Both the position numbers and the translations under genes were made by a program. This document shows positions 1 to 10,466 of a stretch of DNA of 64,000 nt, in pieces. A model generated the notes under the pieces. It worked only from the letters and a program-made list of their open reading frames with translations, was not told the origin of the DNA and ran no database searches. The first letter of the stretch is position 1. Each line of letters starts with the position of its first letter. Origin of the DNA: Mauremys mutica (Eukaryota; Chordata; Testudines; Geoemydidae). The stretch covers positions 15,533,105 through 15,597,104 of the forward strand of contig NC_059081.1 in assembly GCF_020497125.1 (NCBI RefSeq), given 5' to 3'.

Positions 1-308
1 TAAGAAGTCTCTTGGAAAATTTAGGAATCAGTGGAGATTCATAGTATGAACAAGCAATGTAAAATGAACAAGTTCCTGCACTTTTCTATAGTTGTATTTT
101 TTACTTCTTCAGTCCTGATTCTCTTTTAACAATACGTAAGATATCACCAGTTCTGCTTGTATGCCTCATTATCAATATAATGAATATCTGCTCCAATTAG
201 TTCTACAAATTCAAGTTTTATTTCATGTCATAATAAAAATCCTTGAAATTTGTGTTTTTTTTTTATTTTAACACTGCTTATATCCTTTACAAAAGAAAAT
301 GAAAAGAC

Positions 309-425
309 AATGTCTCTATTAATGTCAAGGTGGGTGAGGTACTATCTTTTATTAGACCAATTTCTGTTTGTGAAAGAGAGAAGCTTTTTAGCTTACACAG
401 AGCTCTTCTTTTTATTATTTGTATT
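309..425 (-). repeat. Penelope-type retroposon tail, second family (antisense copy)
   Basis: Read on the minus strand this segment carries AAGAAGAGCTCTGTGTAAGC followed by a CTTTTATTAGACC-type tail (as its complement). The same pattern recurs at 32290-32400 (+) and 33655-33745 (-). The layout, a CTGAAGA-like box, a short hairpin, GAAA, then GCTT, parallels the first family at 1906-2109, but here the boxes are eroded. Family assignment is from the shared layout and is tentative. Confidence 0.5.
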
Positions 426-1905
426 AATGTAATTATTTGTATGGAACTAATGTCCCAAATTCTTATGACAAATAACTTATCTCATTCAACATTTGTTCTT
501 CTCTTGGGAACAATAAGTAGGATTTGAATTACTGTTTGAAACTTTAGAAATACACAGAATGTATTGTTGTGACACCTGTTTAGTTCTAGGTACTTGGCAG
601 GAAATTACGTGCCCCACAATGCAATTAAATGTGCTAGTTAACTGCAATCAAAAGATATTATTTCTGTTGAACAAAGCAATATGCAGTACTAGACTTAGCC
701 ATACCTAGACAACATTACAAATGATAATGAGGAAACGTTAAGAACTAGCCGTGAGATGCACATTGTGAGGAAAACAAGTTCTGCCAAAGATATGCACAAG
801 GTTATATGGAACTCAGCAGATGGGCAAGGTAAAATCCAGATTGACCACATGATTATTAGTAAAAAGCATAGAAGATAATTGATGGATGTTAAAGTCTACA
901 GAAGTGCCAAGCATGGCAGTGATCATGAACAACTAATGGGAAAGGTTAAGTGATAGTGCAAAGCAAAGATGGGTGCAACTGGAGCCAAATTTGATCTTGA
1001 TAAGTCAAAGGATAGCTCTGTGAGGGAGGCATACAAGATGATGCTTGGAGGGCATTTCAGGCCATTAATTTATGATGAAGAAATGTCACTACAGAACAGA
1101 TGGGAAATATTATAGCAAGCAGTACAAAATACAGTGGAGGAAGTTATTGGAAGGCGGAAGTAAAACATGGGAAAGCTGGACAACAATGAAACAAGAACAT
1201 TACAAGAAAAGTGTAAACAAGGCAAGACTGCTAGGAAAGAGGAAGAAATAAGAGTGCAAGGCAGTGAAGATTGAACAAGCAAAAGTGCTGGAAAGAAGAG
1301 GCTCAACAACTACAAGAGGCATCAAGAAAACAAGACATCAGAACAATATAAAAAATGGTTAAGCTGTATGGACACACAGTCAGGCCAATGATGCAAGTCA
1401 TCAGAAAGGCTACTGGTGAACTGACAACAAATGCCAAAGAGGTGCTGGAAATATGGAAGGAGCATTTTAACAAAGTGCTGAAGCCTGTATTTCATCCAGA
1501 TGCGAGCATTCTAGACATGCTGGATGAACAGGGCAGTTTGCAGCGTAGAATGGCTACCAGCATGGAACCACCATCAGAAGAAGAAATAGAGAGAGAAGTA
1601 AGGCAGCTAAAAATGGGAAATCTACAGGATTAGACAATGTAACAGCTAAACTGCTAACAGCTGGCAGGACAAGCAATATTCAAAGCATTTGGAAAAAATA
1701 TATTATAGGGTATGGGAACAAAAGGAGATACCAATGACTGGCTAAAGGCAATAGTTGTACCAATTCAGAAAAAAAAGAGATCCTACCAATGTGAATAATT
1801 ATAGAGCCATAAGATTATTATAAATATTGGGAAAGCTATTGTCAACAGATTAAGGCCACTTTTAGAGGAAGCGATAGGTAAGATTTTGTGCAGATTCAGA
1901 CTAGG

Positions 1906-2109
1906 AGTACTTGTGGCACCTTAGAGACTAACAAATTTATTTGGGCATAAGCTTTCGTGGGCTAAAACCCACTTCATCAGATGAATGGAGTGGAAAATAC
2001 AGTAGATAGCTAGACAGATAGACAGACAGGAAAAGATGGGGGTTGCCTTACCAACTCTAATGAGATAAATCAATTAAAGTGGGCTATTATCAGCAGGAGG
2101 AGAAATCAC
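1906..2109 (-). mobile_element. Penelope-type non-autonomous retroposon inserted in the RTE LINE
   Basis: A 204-bp insertion flanked by CAGACTAGG at 1897-1905 and 2110-2118. Removing it rejoins the RTE reverse-transcriptase frame (CRFR before, LGLIHALT after), so the boundaries are well supported. On the minus strand it contains a core of CTGATGA, a 5-bp hairpin and GAAA, then the CCAAATAAATTTGTTAGTCT tail. A related but distinct copy is at 2358-2470 and a rearranged one at 28116-28216. The duplication of 9 bp points to target-primed insertion. Confidence 0.7.
1941..1980 (-). ncRNA. Hammerhead-ribozyme-like core, probably inactive
   Basis: Minus-strand order: CTGATGA (1980-1974), one extra A, GTGGG-TTTTAG-CCCAC hairpin (a perfect 5-bp stem II), GAAA (1956-1953), then GC-TTAT-GC as a two-bp stem III. 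This is the invariant hammerhead order. Against activity: an unpaired A between CTGATGA and stem II, C instead of U after stem III, and no convincing stem I. Penelope-like elements are known to carry hammerhead motifs, which fits. I take it as a fossil or a very weak ribozyme. Confidence 0.45.
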
Positions 2110-2357
2110 CAGACTAGGCTTGATTCATGCTTTGACAGTTGATGGAAAAAAGGGACAATGGAGATTTAAGATGTTTGCTGTTTTCATCAACTACATGAAC
2201 GTATTCGATTCAGTTTGGAGGAAAACATTATGGAAAGCCACAAAATCACATGGTTTACCATACAGGATATCTGCAATTATAAAACTGCACAAATCCTCTA
2301 GTACTGTCAGAATTGATGGAAAATTAAGAAACAGGTTCAAGTAAAAGTTTGCAGCAA

Positions 2358-2470
2358 AATAATCAGCAAAGAGTCCTGTGGCACCTAATAGACTAACAGA
2401 CATATTGGAGCATGAGCTTTTGTGGGTGAATACCCACTTCGTCGGATGCATAAAATAAGTTGGCTGTATA
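2358..2470 (-). repeat. Second Penelope-type retroposon copy in the RTE LINE
   Basis: Minus-strand sequence includes CGACGAAGTGGGTATTCACC, CCAATATGTCTGTTAGTCTA and GGTGCCACAGGACTCTTTGC, the younger variant of the family at 1906. Its core has CCGACGA in place of CTGATGA (2445-2439) and AAAA in place of GAAA (2422-2419), so it cannot fold into a working hammerhead although the stem II hairpin is kept. The RTE sequence resumes after it. Confidence 0.6.
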
Positions 2471-2780
2471 TTGGAAAAGGGAAAACAGATAAAGCGTTGA
2501 AATGCAGCAGCAAAGAAGTCATAGAATAAGTACAATTTTATGTATATCTAGGAAGCTTAACCAGTTCCACCAAGGATTAGATTAAAAGGAGGTGTTCTTT
2601 AGATACAAATGCTACATAGAATTTGGTTTTTATCCATCCATAATTTCACCATTACATTTCATACCAAAGTGAAAACGTATCAAACCAGTGTACTTAACAG
2701 CATTACTCTCTGGTCTGAAAGCAACTGCATTAAATGAAACACATCAGAAGGCTGTAACAATGACAGTTCTTTGGAAGAGA

Positions 2781-3594
2781 ACTGTCATATAATAACACAC
2801 ATAAGCAAAAATCTCAGTTTACCTAACTAGTTTTAAAAGCTTTTATAAAATAATAATAAATAATTAGAATAAAAATATAAATGATTTGCTCATGAAATTG
2901 AGGGGTGGACAGCACTGGCTCGAGACACCAGGCAGGTGTGATGCAAGCTTCCTCTCAAAGCTCTCTTTATGTCCTTCATTCCTGACCTGCATAAAATCCT
3001 TTTTTTTCCAGTCCTAGATCTTTGCAGAGCAGATTCTGCTAATTACACAAAACTGCGAAGTTTCTTAGGGATATCATAGCAACTGAGATGACAATACTGG
3101 TTTTCACTTGTGTGACTTGAAGTGTTAGCAAAGACCAGTGTAAGGGGGGACATACATTCTAATAACATAACATAATGTTAATCCATGTGTTGTAGAGGGT
3201 CTTTTAAAAAAAAATCTTTGCCTCTGAAGACTTTTAAATACTTCTTCAAATTTTCCACTGTTAACAATAGGTTTTCAAATGTAAGGGCCAGAATTGACTT
3301 TAATTGCTCTGAGTTTCAGCATAATTCTTTCTAGCTTTTGCCATCCCCTTGAACAATAAATCCTCTCCTTGAAAAGAAAGAAATATACTTCAGTTACTAG
3401 AATGGCTTTGGGTATATCATGACATACATGTTCCCAAATTTACCTCTCTCGATCCCCTGAAGAATCCGCTCCCCTCTAACTGGGGTTAGATCAGCCCAAC
3501 TCATCTTTTCCAATATGTTCCAAATGGGAGACAACCAAATGATTGCTTTTGATCATTGTTTTTAGTGCTCTGCACTGCATATCAGCCAAGCATA
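2781..3594. other. Intron, no gene seen
   Basis: AT-rich single-copy-looking sequence between the RTE fragment and the end of the CR1. No ORF with family resemblance, no terminal repeats and no RNA gene noticed. Confidence 0.6.
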
Positions 3595-4666
3595 CATAGA
3601 AATCATAGAAATGTAGGCGTGGAAGGAACCTTGGTAGGTCATCTAGTCCAGTCCCCTGCACTAAGGTAGGACTAAGTATTATGTAGACCATCCCTGACAA
3701 GTGTTTATCAATCCTATTCTTAAAAATCTCTAATAACAGAGATTCCACAACCTCCTTAGGTAATTTCTTTCTGCTTAACTATTCCTACAGTTAGGAAGTT
3801 TTTCCTAAAGTCTAACCTAAATCTCCCTTGCTTCAATTTAAGCCTATTACTTGTTGTCCTGTCCTCAGTGGTTGAGGAGAACAATTTATCACCCTTCACT
3901 TCATTACAGATTTTACATATTTCAAGAATACGATGTCCCTGCTGCCCCCAGTCTTCTCTTCTCCACACTAAACATACCCAGTTGGCTTTTTTTTCCAATC
4001 TTTCCTCACAGGTGACATTTTTTTAGACCTTCAATCATTTTTGTTGCTCTCCTCTGGACTTTTTCCAATTGGTCCACATCTTTCCTAAAGCATGCTGTCC
4101 AGAACTGGATACAATACTCCAGCTGAGGCCTTAGCAGTGCTGAGAATACTGGAAGAATTACTTCTCATGTCTTGCTTAAAACACTCCCGCTAATACATCA
4201 CAGGATGATGTTCACTTTTTTTTTTTTTTTTTTTTTTTTTTTCACACAAAAGTATTACATTGTTGATCCATATTTATTTTGTGATCCACTATAACCCCCA
4301 GATCCATTTCTGCAGTATTCTTTCCTAAGCAGTCATTTCCCATTTGGGCAACTGATTATTCCTTCCTAAGTGTAGAACTTTGCATTTTTCCTTACTGAAT
4401 TTCATCCTATTTATTTCAGTTTGTTAAGATCATTTTGAATTCTAATCTTGCCCTCCAAAGCACTTGCACCCCTCACAGCTTGGTGGTATCCACAATCTTT
4501 AGAAGTGTACTCTCTATGCCATTTTCTAAATCATTTAAGAAGATATTGAACAGAACCATATTAGCACAGATCCTTGTGAGACCCCACTCAATATGCTCTT
4601 CCAGCACGATTGTGAACTATTAATAACTAGTTTGACCATAATTTTCCAGCTAGTTGTGTACCCAAC
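3485..4666 (-). pseudogene. CR1 ORF2 C-terminal part (RT end) and 3' UTR
   Basis: Minus-strand frames include LEICKICNEVKGDKLFSS, TTSNRLKLKQGRFRLD and LEIFKNRIDKHLSGM, the usual C-terminal stretch of CR1 ORF2, followed by the GACTGGACTAGATGACCTA-type 3' UTR. Frameshifts separate the pieces. A long T run at about 4216-4242 interrupts the RT region. No functional protein can be made. Confidence 0.75.
4216..4242 (+). repeat. Poly(T) tract
   Basis: Uninterrupted run of about 27 T inside the old CR1, either replication slippage or a small A-tailed insertion on the other strand. Confidence 0.8.
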
Positions 4667-5693
4667 TGTCATGGGTCTACCCTCACTTGAAACTGGGCAG
4701 TTTCAAAGTGAGGACCCGCATGTCACCATGTCAAAGGTCTCACCCCCACTTGGAGCTGTTCGGCTCCAATGTGGGGACCTGACTTGGTTTCCCTCTAAAC
4801 TAAAATCCTAGTTTAGATCTAGTAAGCTGCCACCATGTCCTATGGGATCTCACCCCCACTTTGAGCTTGTGGGTTCAAAGATGGGGACCCGCAGGTATTC
4901 TGCCACCATGTCCTATGGGATCTCACCCCCACTTTGAGCTTGTGGGTTCAAAGATGGGGACCCGCAGGTATTCTGCCACCACCCTAACCCTTAGGGTGGG
5001 GTTCCTTCTCGCTGCCACCGCTCAATTAAGAAATGTGAATTGAGACACAGTCCTTCCCCAAAATCCTAGGGGATTCCAAGAGCCCCAAATCCATGGAGTT
5101 CTTACACCCAGGAGAAACAAACCATTCCCCCTGCTTCCTCCCCCCCTCCCTTTTCCTAGGAGAGATACCGGGATCCAACTACAGAGGGATACCTCCCCCT
5201 CCCCTTTCCCTGAGAATCCACCCAAGGAAAGACCAACAAGTCCTTAATAGAAAAGAATTTATTAAGAGAACAAAAAGAAAGTACAGAATCTCTATGAGCC
5301 CAAGCTGGACACTCATAGGGTATAACCTTATCAATCTCTGGAGAGAATCCCCTCTCCCCCTTTTCTCAGTAAAAGCAATATCAGCAAACAGGAATAAAGC
5401 ATTTCCTTTAGCAAACACACAATTGCAAATATAGAAATCAAATCATAAGACTAATTCGCCTTTCTAATTAATACTCACTATTAATTAGTAGAAACTACTC
5501 CAGGAGAACTTGGAGACATGACTGTCTTCTGTTAGATCCAAAAACAGTTCTCACTCAGACAAAGGCTTCCCTCCACAGAGATTTGAAAAAATCTTATCTC
5601 TGATTGGTCCTCTGGTCAGGTGGTCACCAGGTACTACATGTTAACCCTTTACAGGTAAAACAGACCTTAACCCTTAACTATCTGTTTATGACA
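4667..5693 (-). mobile_element. Solo LTR of an endogenous retrovirus (1,027 bp)
   Basis: Begins TGTCATGGG and ends TTTATGACA, with 6-bp inverted ends TGTCAT/ATGACA and the direct duplication CCAAC on both sides (4662-4666 and 5694-5698). A polyadenylation signal AATAAA reads on the minus strand at 5263-5258, so the LTR is in minus orientation. A relative in plus orientation lies at 48193-50137. No gag, pol or env lies beside it, so it is a recombination-derived solo LTR inside the old CR1. LTR promoters act in both germline and soma in principle; nothing here shows activity. Confidence 0.85.
4829..4974. repeat. Identical 73-bp tandem duplication inside the LTR
   Basis: Two consecutive 73-bp units (4829-4901 and 4902-4974) appear identical base for base; a third starts and diverges after 7-8 bases. 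Each holds CACCCCCACTTTGAGCTTG and ATGGGGACCCGCAGG. In retroviral LTRs such repeats usually lie in the U3 enhancer, which fits their distance from the AATAAA. Confidence 0.85.
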
Positions 5694-5706
5694 CCAACTT
5701 ACAGTC

Positions 5707-6685
5707 GGTTCATCTAGGCTAGATTTCTCTAGTTTGTTTATGAGATGGTTATGTGAGATAGTAGCAAAAGTCGAGATATATCACATCTACTGTTTTTCCC
5801 CATCTAAAAGGTTTGTTACCCCATCAGAGAAGGATATTAGATTGTTTGGCATGATTTGTTCTTGACAAATCTTTGTTGACTGTTATTTATTGCTTTATTT
5901 TCTTCTAGGTGCTTACAAATTGATTGTTTGATTATTTGCTCCATTATCTTTCCGGGTACCTAAATTAAGATGACTGGTCTATAATTTCCTGAGTTGTCCT
6001 TATTCCCCTGTTTATAGATAGGTACTATACTTGCTCTTTTCCAGTCCTCTGGGATCTCTTCCATCTTCCACGAGTTCTCAAACATAATCGTTGATGGCTC
6101 AGAAATTGTTTCATCCAATTCCTTTAGTATTCTAGCATGTATTGCTGACTTGAAGACATCTAACTTGTCTAAGTCATTCTTAACCTGTTTTTTTCCTAGT
6201 TTAGCTTCAGATCCTAACTCATTCACACAGATGTTCACTGTATTAATCATCCAATCACTGCTAACCTTTTTAGTGAAAACTGAAACACTTCGGCCTATCC
6301 TGTCACTGGTCTTCCTCTTGAATCTCAGAATTTTACAAATACATTTCTTGTTTACCCTAGATAGATTGAGCTCATTTTATGCCTTGGCTTTTCTAATTAT
6401 GTTCCTACATGTTTATGAGGTTTTGGGGGGGGGGTTACATTCATCCTTTTGTAATTTGACCTAGTTTCCACTTCTTGTACTTTTTTTTTTTTTCTGAGTT
6501 TCAGGTCATTGAAAATCTCCTGGTTAAACTAGAGTGGCCTCTTCCCATACTTCCTTTCTTTCCTATGCATTAGGATAGTTTGCTCTTGTGCCCTTAATAG
6601 TGTCTCTTTAAATACATGCCAGCTCTCCTGAATTCTTTTTTCCCTTTGCTTGCTTCCCATGGGATCTTGCCTACCAATTCTATGA
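5707..6685 (-). pseudogene. CR1 ORF2 middle part (start of reverse transcriptase)
   Basis: The minus-strand frame at 6250-5960 contains SWKMEEIPEDWKRASIVPIY and GNYRPVILI, the CR1 RT entry region; farther up (6580-6470) is the arginine/lysine-rich linker (KYGKRPL). It is broken by stops. It directly abuts the Harbinger insertion at 6686 and continues at 11461. Confidence 0.75.
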
Positions 6686-6708
6686 GGCCTTGTCTACACT
6701 ACAGGACT
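6686..6708 (+). repeat. Left terminal inverted repeat of the Harbinger
   Basis: Matches the inverted right end (11435-11457) over GGCCTkGTCTACACTA then GGACT, with a 2-bp difference. A small MITE with related ends is at 59338-59631. Confidence 0.85.
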
Positions 6709-7063
6709 ATTTCGAATCTACTTAAGTCGAATTTGTGGATTCGACCTTATGAAGTCGAATTTGTGTATCCATACTAAATACACAAATTCGAACTTCTGAG
6801 TCCACATTCACGGGGCCAGCGTCGACTTTGGAAGCGGTGCACTGTGGGAAGCTATCCCACAGTTCCCGCAGTCCCCGCTGCCCATTGGAATGCTGGGTAG
6901 AGCTCGCAATGCCTGCTGGGTGAAAAAATGTGTCGAGGGTGGTTTTGGGTAACTGTCATCATTCAACCGTCAATCACGCCCTCCCTCCCTGAAAGCGCCG
7001 GCGGGAAATCTGTTCGCGCCCTTGTCTGGTCGGTTACAGCGCGGACGCCACATCACTGCGAGC

Positions 7064-8278
7064 ATGGAGCCTGCTGCGATCATCGCTGCACTTATGGCCG
7101 TTGTCAACTCCTCGCACCTTATCGTCCACCTCTGCAACAGTCAGCTGCTGAGAAATCGGGCGAGGAGGCTCCGGCAGCGCGGTGAGGAGAGTGGCGCAGA
7201 CCTCTCACAAAGCAGGGTACGCCGCGCCGTGGAGATCATGGTGGCAATGGGTCACGTTCATGGTGTGGAACGGCGATTCTGGGCCCGGGAAACAAGCACA
7301 GACTGGTGGGACCGCATAGTGCTGCAGGTCTGGGATGACACAGAGTGGCTGCGAAACTTCAGGATGCGTAAGGGCACTTTCCTTGAACTGTGTGACTTGC
7401 TGTCCCCTGCCCTGAAGCGCCAGGACACACGCATGCGAGCAGCCCTGAGTGTGCATAAGCGAGTGGCCATTGCTCTCTGGAAACTAGCAACGCCAGACAG
7501 CTACCGGTCAGTAGCGAACCACTTTGGCGTGGGCAAATCTACCGTGGGGGTTGCTGTCATTCAAGTAGCCCACGCAATCGTTGAGCAACTGCTCTCAAAG
7601 GTAGTGACTCTCGGAAATGTCCAGGTCATCATAGATGGCTTCGCCGCGATGGGATTCCCAAACTGCGGTGGGGCTATAGATGGGACTCACATCCCTATCC
7701 TGGCACCAGCCCACCAGGCCAGCGAGTACATTAACCGAAAGGGCTACTTTTCAATGGTGCTGCAAGCTGTGGTGGACCATAGGGGACGTTTTACCAACAT
7801 CAACGTCGGGTGGGCGGGCAAGGTTCATGACGCGCGTGTGTTCAGGAACTCTGGTCTGATGCAGATGCCTACAGTGATCCTCGGGGACCCGGCCTACCCG
7901 CTAATGCCCTGGCTCATGAAGCCCTATACAGGCGCCTTGGACAGTGCGAAGGAATTCTTCAACTACCGGCTGAGCAAGTGCAGAATGGTGGTGGAGTGTG
8001 CTTTCGGACGTCTCAAGGGGAGATGGCGGAGCTTACTGACTCGCTCGGACATCAGCGAAAAGAATATCCCAGTAGTTATTGCTGCTTGCTGTGTGCTCCA
8101 CAATCTATGTGAGAGCAAGGGCGAGACCTTTTTGGCCGCTTGGGAGGTTGAGGCAAATCGCCTGGCTGCTGTTTACGATCAGCCAGACACCCGTGCCGAG
8201 AGAATATCCCAGCGGGAAGCACTGTGCATCAGGGAGGCTTTGAAAGTGAGTTTCCTCGCAGAGCAGGGTAACCTGTGA
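7064..8278 (+). CDS. Harbinger transposase (HARBI1-like DDE nuclease), uninterrupted
   Basis: A 404-codon open frame. I chose ATG 7064 (MEPAAIIAALMAVVNSS) because the frame opens upstream only through non-ATG codons. It encodes the DDE_Tnp_4 type endonuclease that cuts and joins transposon ends in the nucleus. Visible: a helix-turn-helix-like part SYRSVANHFGVGKSTVGVAV (about residues 145-165), then catalytic D206 in GGAIDGTHIPI, D256 in GKVHDARVFRNS, a GDPAYPL motif, and E311 in VVECAFGRLKGRWRSL. Length is normal for the family and there is no stop or frameshift. The host gene HARBI1 is the domesticated relative, but the element's ends and partner show this is a transposon gene. A possible splice donor AAA|GTGAGT lies at 8245/8246 near the end (see findings). 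Confidence 0.9.
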   Translation: MEPAAIIAALMAVVNSSHLIVHLCNSQLLRNRARRLRQRGEESGADLSQSRVRRAVEIMVAMGHVHGVERRFWARETSTDWWDRIVLQVWDDTEWLRNFRMRKGTFLELCDLLSPALKRQDTRMRAALSVHKRVAIALWKLATPDSYRSVANHFGVGKSTVGVAVIQVAHAIVEQLLSKVVTLGNVQVIIDGFAAMGFPNCGGAIDGTHIPILAPAHQASEYINRKGYFSMVLQAVVDHRGRFTNINVGWAGKVHDARVFRNSGLMQMPTVILGDPAYPLMPWLMKPYTGALDSAKEFFNYRLSKCRMVVECAFGRLKGRWRSLLTRSDISEKNIPVVIAACCVLHNLCESKGETFLAAWEVEANRLAAVYDQPDTRAERISQREALCIREALKVSFLAEQGNL

Positions 8279-9008
8279 CTGTCCACTTGATTTTAAGAGA
8301 GCCTGATCATGGGCCTGTGTCTGTATGTGTCCAGTTAGATCTGAGCTCACAAACCCGGTTCTCCAAGTTTCCCCCACTTCCAAAGCACGTTTTAAAACTA
8401 ATGAAATGTTACAGTAATTAATCATAAATCTTTCGTTGACTTTGCATTTCTGTTTCTTGGTTGAAACATGTAAGCATTCTGTGCTGGGTAAGGTGTGCAC
8501 TGATGTACAGACCGCTTGTCCAAAACAGGACGGACAGCCTCCTGCTCCTACATAGGTCTGTGGGGTGGGGGACGGTTTACGGTGGTTGTGCATGTAGGGG
8601 GAGGGTTGCAGGAATGGGTGGGTTTGCAGGAAGGGGCGAGGGGTGCCGTCTTTGGATAGGGGTTTACATGACGGCTGTGGGCTGTGGGTTTGGGCGTTGG
8701 AAGGGGTGAGGGGTGTGGGGGAAGAGTGAGTATCTGCCCCTGGATGAGGGCTCTTTTTGGGGCTCAGGGCACCGGGGAGGATCGTGGCTACGGTCGAAGT
8801 GCATGTGAAGGGAAGCCTGCCTTTACATTCGGGGATGGCAGGCACCAGGACCCTGGACAAGCATACACATCAACGAAAGACCCGGGGCAGCATACACCAC
8901 ACAGACTGACCCTGGTGCCTAGTGACTGCAGTCTGTGTGTGCCCTGCAGTTGACCCTGCACCCAAGTCTGTACCATGGTACTGTGGGCTATGCACTGCAA
9001 TTACAATC

Positions 9009-9032
9009 CCCCCCCCCCCCACACACACACCC
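9009..9032 (+). repeat. C-run followed by (CA)n
   Basis: Homopolymer C of about 12 followed by ACACACAC and CCCC, inside the Harbinger between the two genes. Prone to slippage and sequencing error. Confidence 0.75.
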
Positions 9033-10098
9033 CCACAGAAAGTCTTCTGACACGAGAAACGTGACGGAAACAGTGAGTAACACCAAACCGCTTTTAATAA
9101 TGTAGTACACAGTGGGGGGTTTAAACTTGGAGTTGGGACTGGTTGATGCTGTAAGGAAAGAACTTGTACAAATTTACAGCGCGAGAAGTGTCTCGAACAT
9201 TAGCGGTCTGCTGCGGTGCAGGGACAGTTCTCACGGCCCCTACCGCCCCTCCTTCTTGTAACTTTGGGTGAGGGGGGGACAGGACTTCTTGGCGTTGGAG
9301 GGCAGTTGCAGATGCACTGCAGGGGGGCTCTCTCCTCCTGCCTGCGGTCTTGCAGAACATCTACAAGGCGCCGGAGCGTGTCCGTTTGCTCCCTCATTAG
9401 ACCAAGCAGCGTTTGAGTCGCCTGCTGGTCTTCCTGCGCCACCTATCCTCCCGTTCCATGTGTGTGCGATGCTGCTGACACAGGGTGTCCCTCCACTGTC
9501 TCTGCTCTGCCGCCTCCGCTCTGGAGCAGGCCATCAGTTCCTGGAACATGTCATCCCTAGTCTTTTTCTTTCGGCGTCTAATCTGAGCCAGCCTCTGCGA
9601 GGGGGATGCCGGGGCAGTCCGGGAAAGAGCCGAAGCTGTGTGATGCGAAAAAGTAGGTGATTTCCTTGAACACATACATGTTTGCCAACACTAAACACAG
9701 TCTAGTCAGTTTCAGTTAACAAGACCAAAGAGGGAACCAAGTCTCAGGAGATCTCAGAACTAGTCCGAGATTTCGGAATACGCTCTCATTGGCGGCGCCA
9801 TTGCACTGGACAGCGCACAAGCGAGGAGACAGCTGCATCCCTCTTGCACAAAGTCCTGGTAAGCCTTACAGTACATACTGCTTATCAGTTAGTGGTTAGC
9901 TGTGCTCTCCTGCTAAAGGAAATGTGCAAAGCAGAAAGGATGAGCCTTTTGCAGCCCCTCCCGCCAGTGCACGGGAACGATCAATGGATGCTTGTTCTCT
10001 GTGGCCTCTCGCACGTGGCTGTTAGGCGAGGGTCGTTGTTATGCAACCTAATTGTAAACCATTAACAATAGTAACACTACACTAATTGCCCTACTTAG

Positions 10099-10401
10099 AT
10101 GCAGTATTTGCAGAACGAGATCACCCTGAGGCGGGTCACTCGTGCCCAGAAAGACAGGATGTTACGAGACGCACTGCACAGACCAGGACCATATGCAGCA
10201 ATGCTAGTCGAGGCAATGGTTCCACTCTATATTCGGATGTCCTGGCGTGGAAGAGTCTGCTTCCACGGAGCACCCAACAAGGCACCTCTTCCGACGAACC
10301 TCATGCGGAGGCTTTGCGAGGAACTGAGTGACACCTTCGTGGAAATGTCGCTAGAGGATTATTTTTCTATCCCCATTTGTGTGGACCTTCTCTTCATATA
10401 G
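10099..10401 (+). CDS. Third Harbinger ORF, 100 aa, inside the intron of the Myb-like gene
   Basis: Plus-strand frame from ATG 10099 to TAG 10401, in the opposite direction to the Myb-like gene whose intron (9636-10490) holds it. It looks like a real protein: basic helix-rich start (LRRVTRAQKDRMLRDALH), then YAAMLVEAMVPLYIRMSW and GAPNKAPLPTNLMRRLCEEL. I cannot name the family. The spacing of hydrophobics and the final PLPxNLMRRL stretch are faintly like a BEN domain; this is a guess. The ATG is directly preceded by a splice-acceptor-like CTACTTAG, and AATAAA lies 60 bp after the stop, so it may be the last exon of a plus-strand transcript that starts in the transposase. Confidence 0.5.
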   Translation: MQYLQNEITLRRVTRAQKDRMLRDALHRPGPYAAMLVEAMVPLYIRMSWRGRVCFHGAPNKAPLPTNLMRRLCEELSDTFVEMSLEDYFSIPICVDLLFI

Positions 10402-10460
10402 TTTAATATTTAGAATTTTGTAAATACAGTTTCTATTTTTTCTATAACAATGTTATAAAA

Positions 10461-10466
10461 AATAAA
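10461..10466 (+). terminator. Polyadenylation signal AATAAA after the third ORF
   Basis: AATAAA 60 bp past the TAG of the 10099-10401 ORF, followed by a GT-rich stretch (TACGTGTGTAG) as expected downstream of a cleavage site. Confidence 0.5.

Larger units (their letters stand above)
730..2780 (+). pseudogene. Decayed RTE-type LINE (endonuclease end plus reverse transcriptase)
   Basis: Several broken reading frames on the plus strand line up with an RTE-clade ORF. Around 790-945 are remnants of the endonuclease C-terminus (IDHMIIS, then GSDHEQLMGKVK). From 1355 to 1633 is the linker before the reverse transcriptase (PPSEEEIEREVRQLKMG). From 2120 to 2344 is an RT core piece (FDSVWRKTLWKATKSHGLP), and near 2535-2585 the VYLGSLTSSTKD box that follows the RT in RTE elements. 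Many stops and frameshifts show it is dead. Two younger retroposons (1906-2109 and about 2358-2470) interrupt it. It lies in an intron and is antisense to DPP10. Confidence 0.7.

Noticed and set aside
4829..4974. CRISPR-like array
   Set aside because: Only two abutting identical units without spacers in a vertebrate LTR; a tandem duplication.
7022..7063. Upstream extension of the transposase frame
   Set aside because: Opens with a non-ATG codon; the first ATG in frame (7064) begins the family-like N-terminus.
8105..8860. 251-codon minus-strand ORF
   Set aside because: Partly antisense to the intact transposase and low-complexity; transposase frame has clear catalytic motifs.
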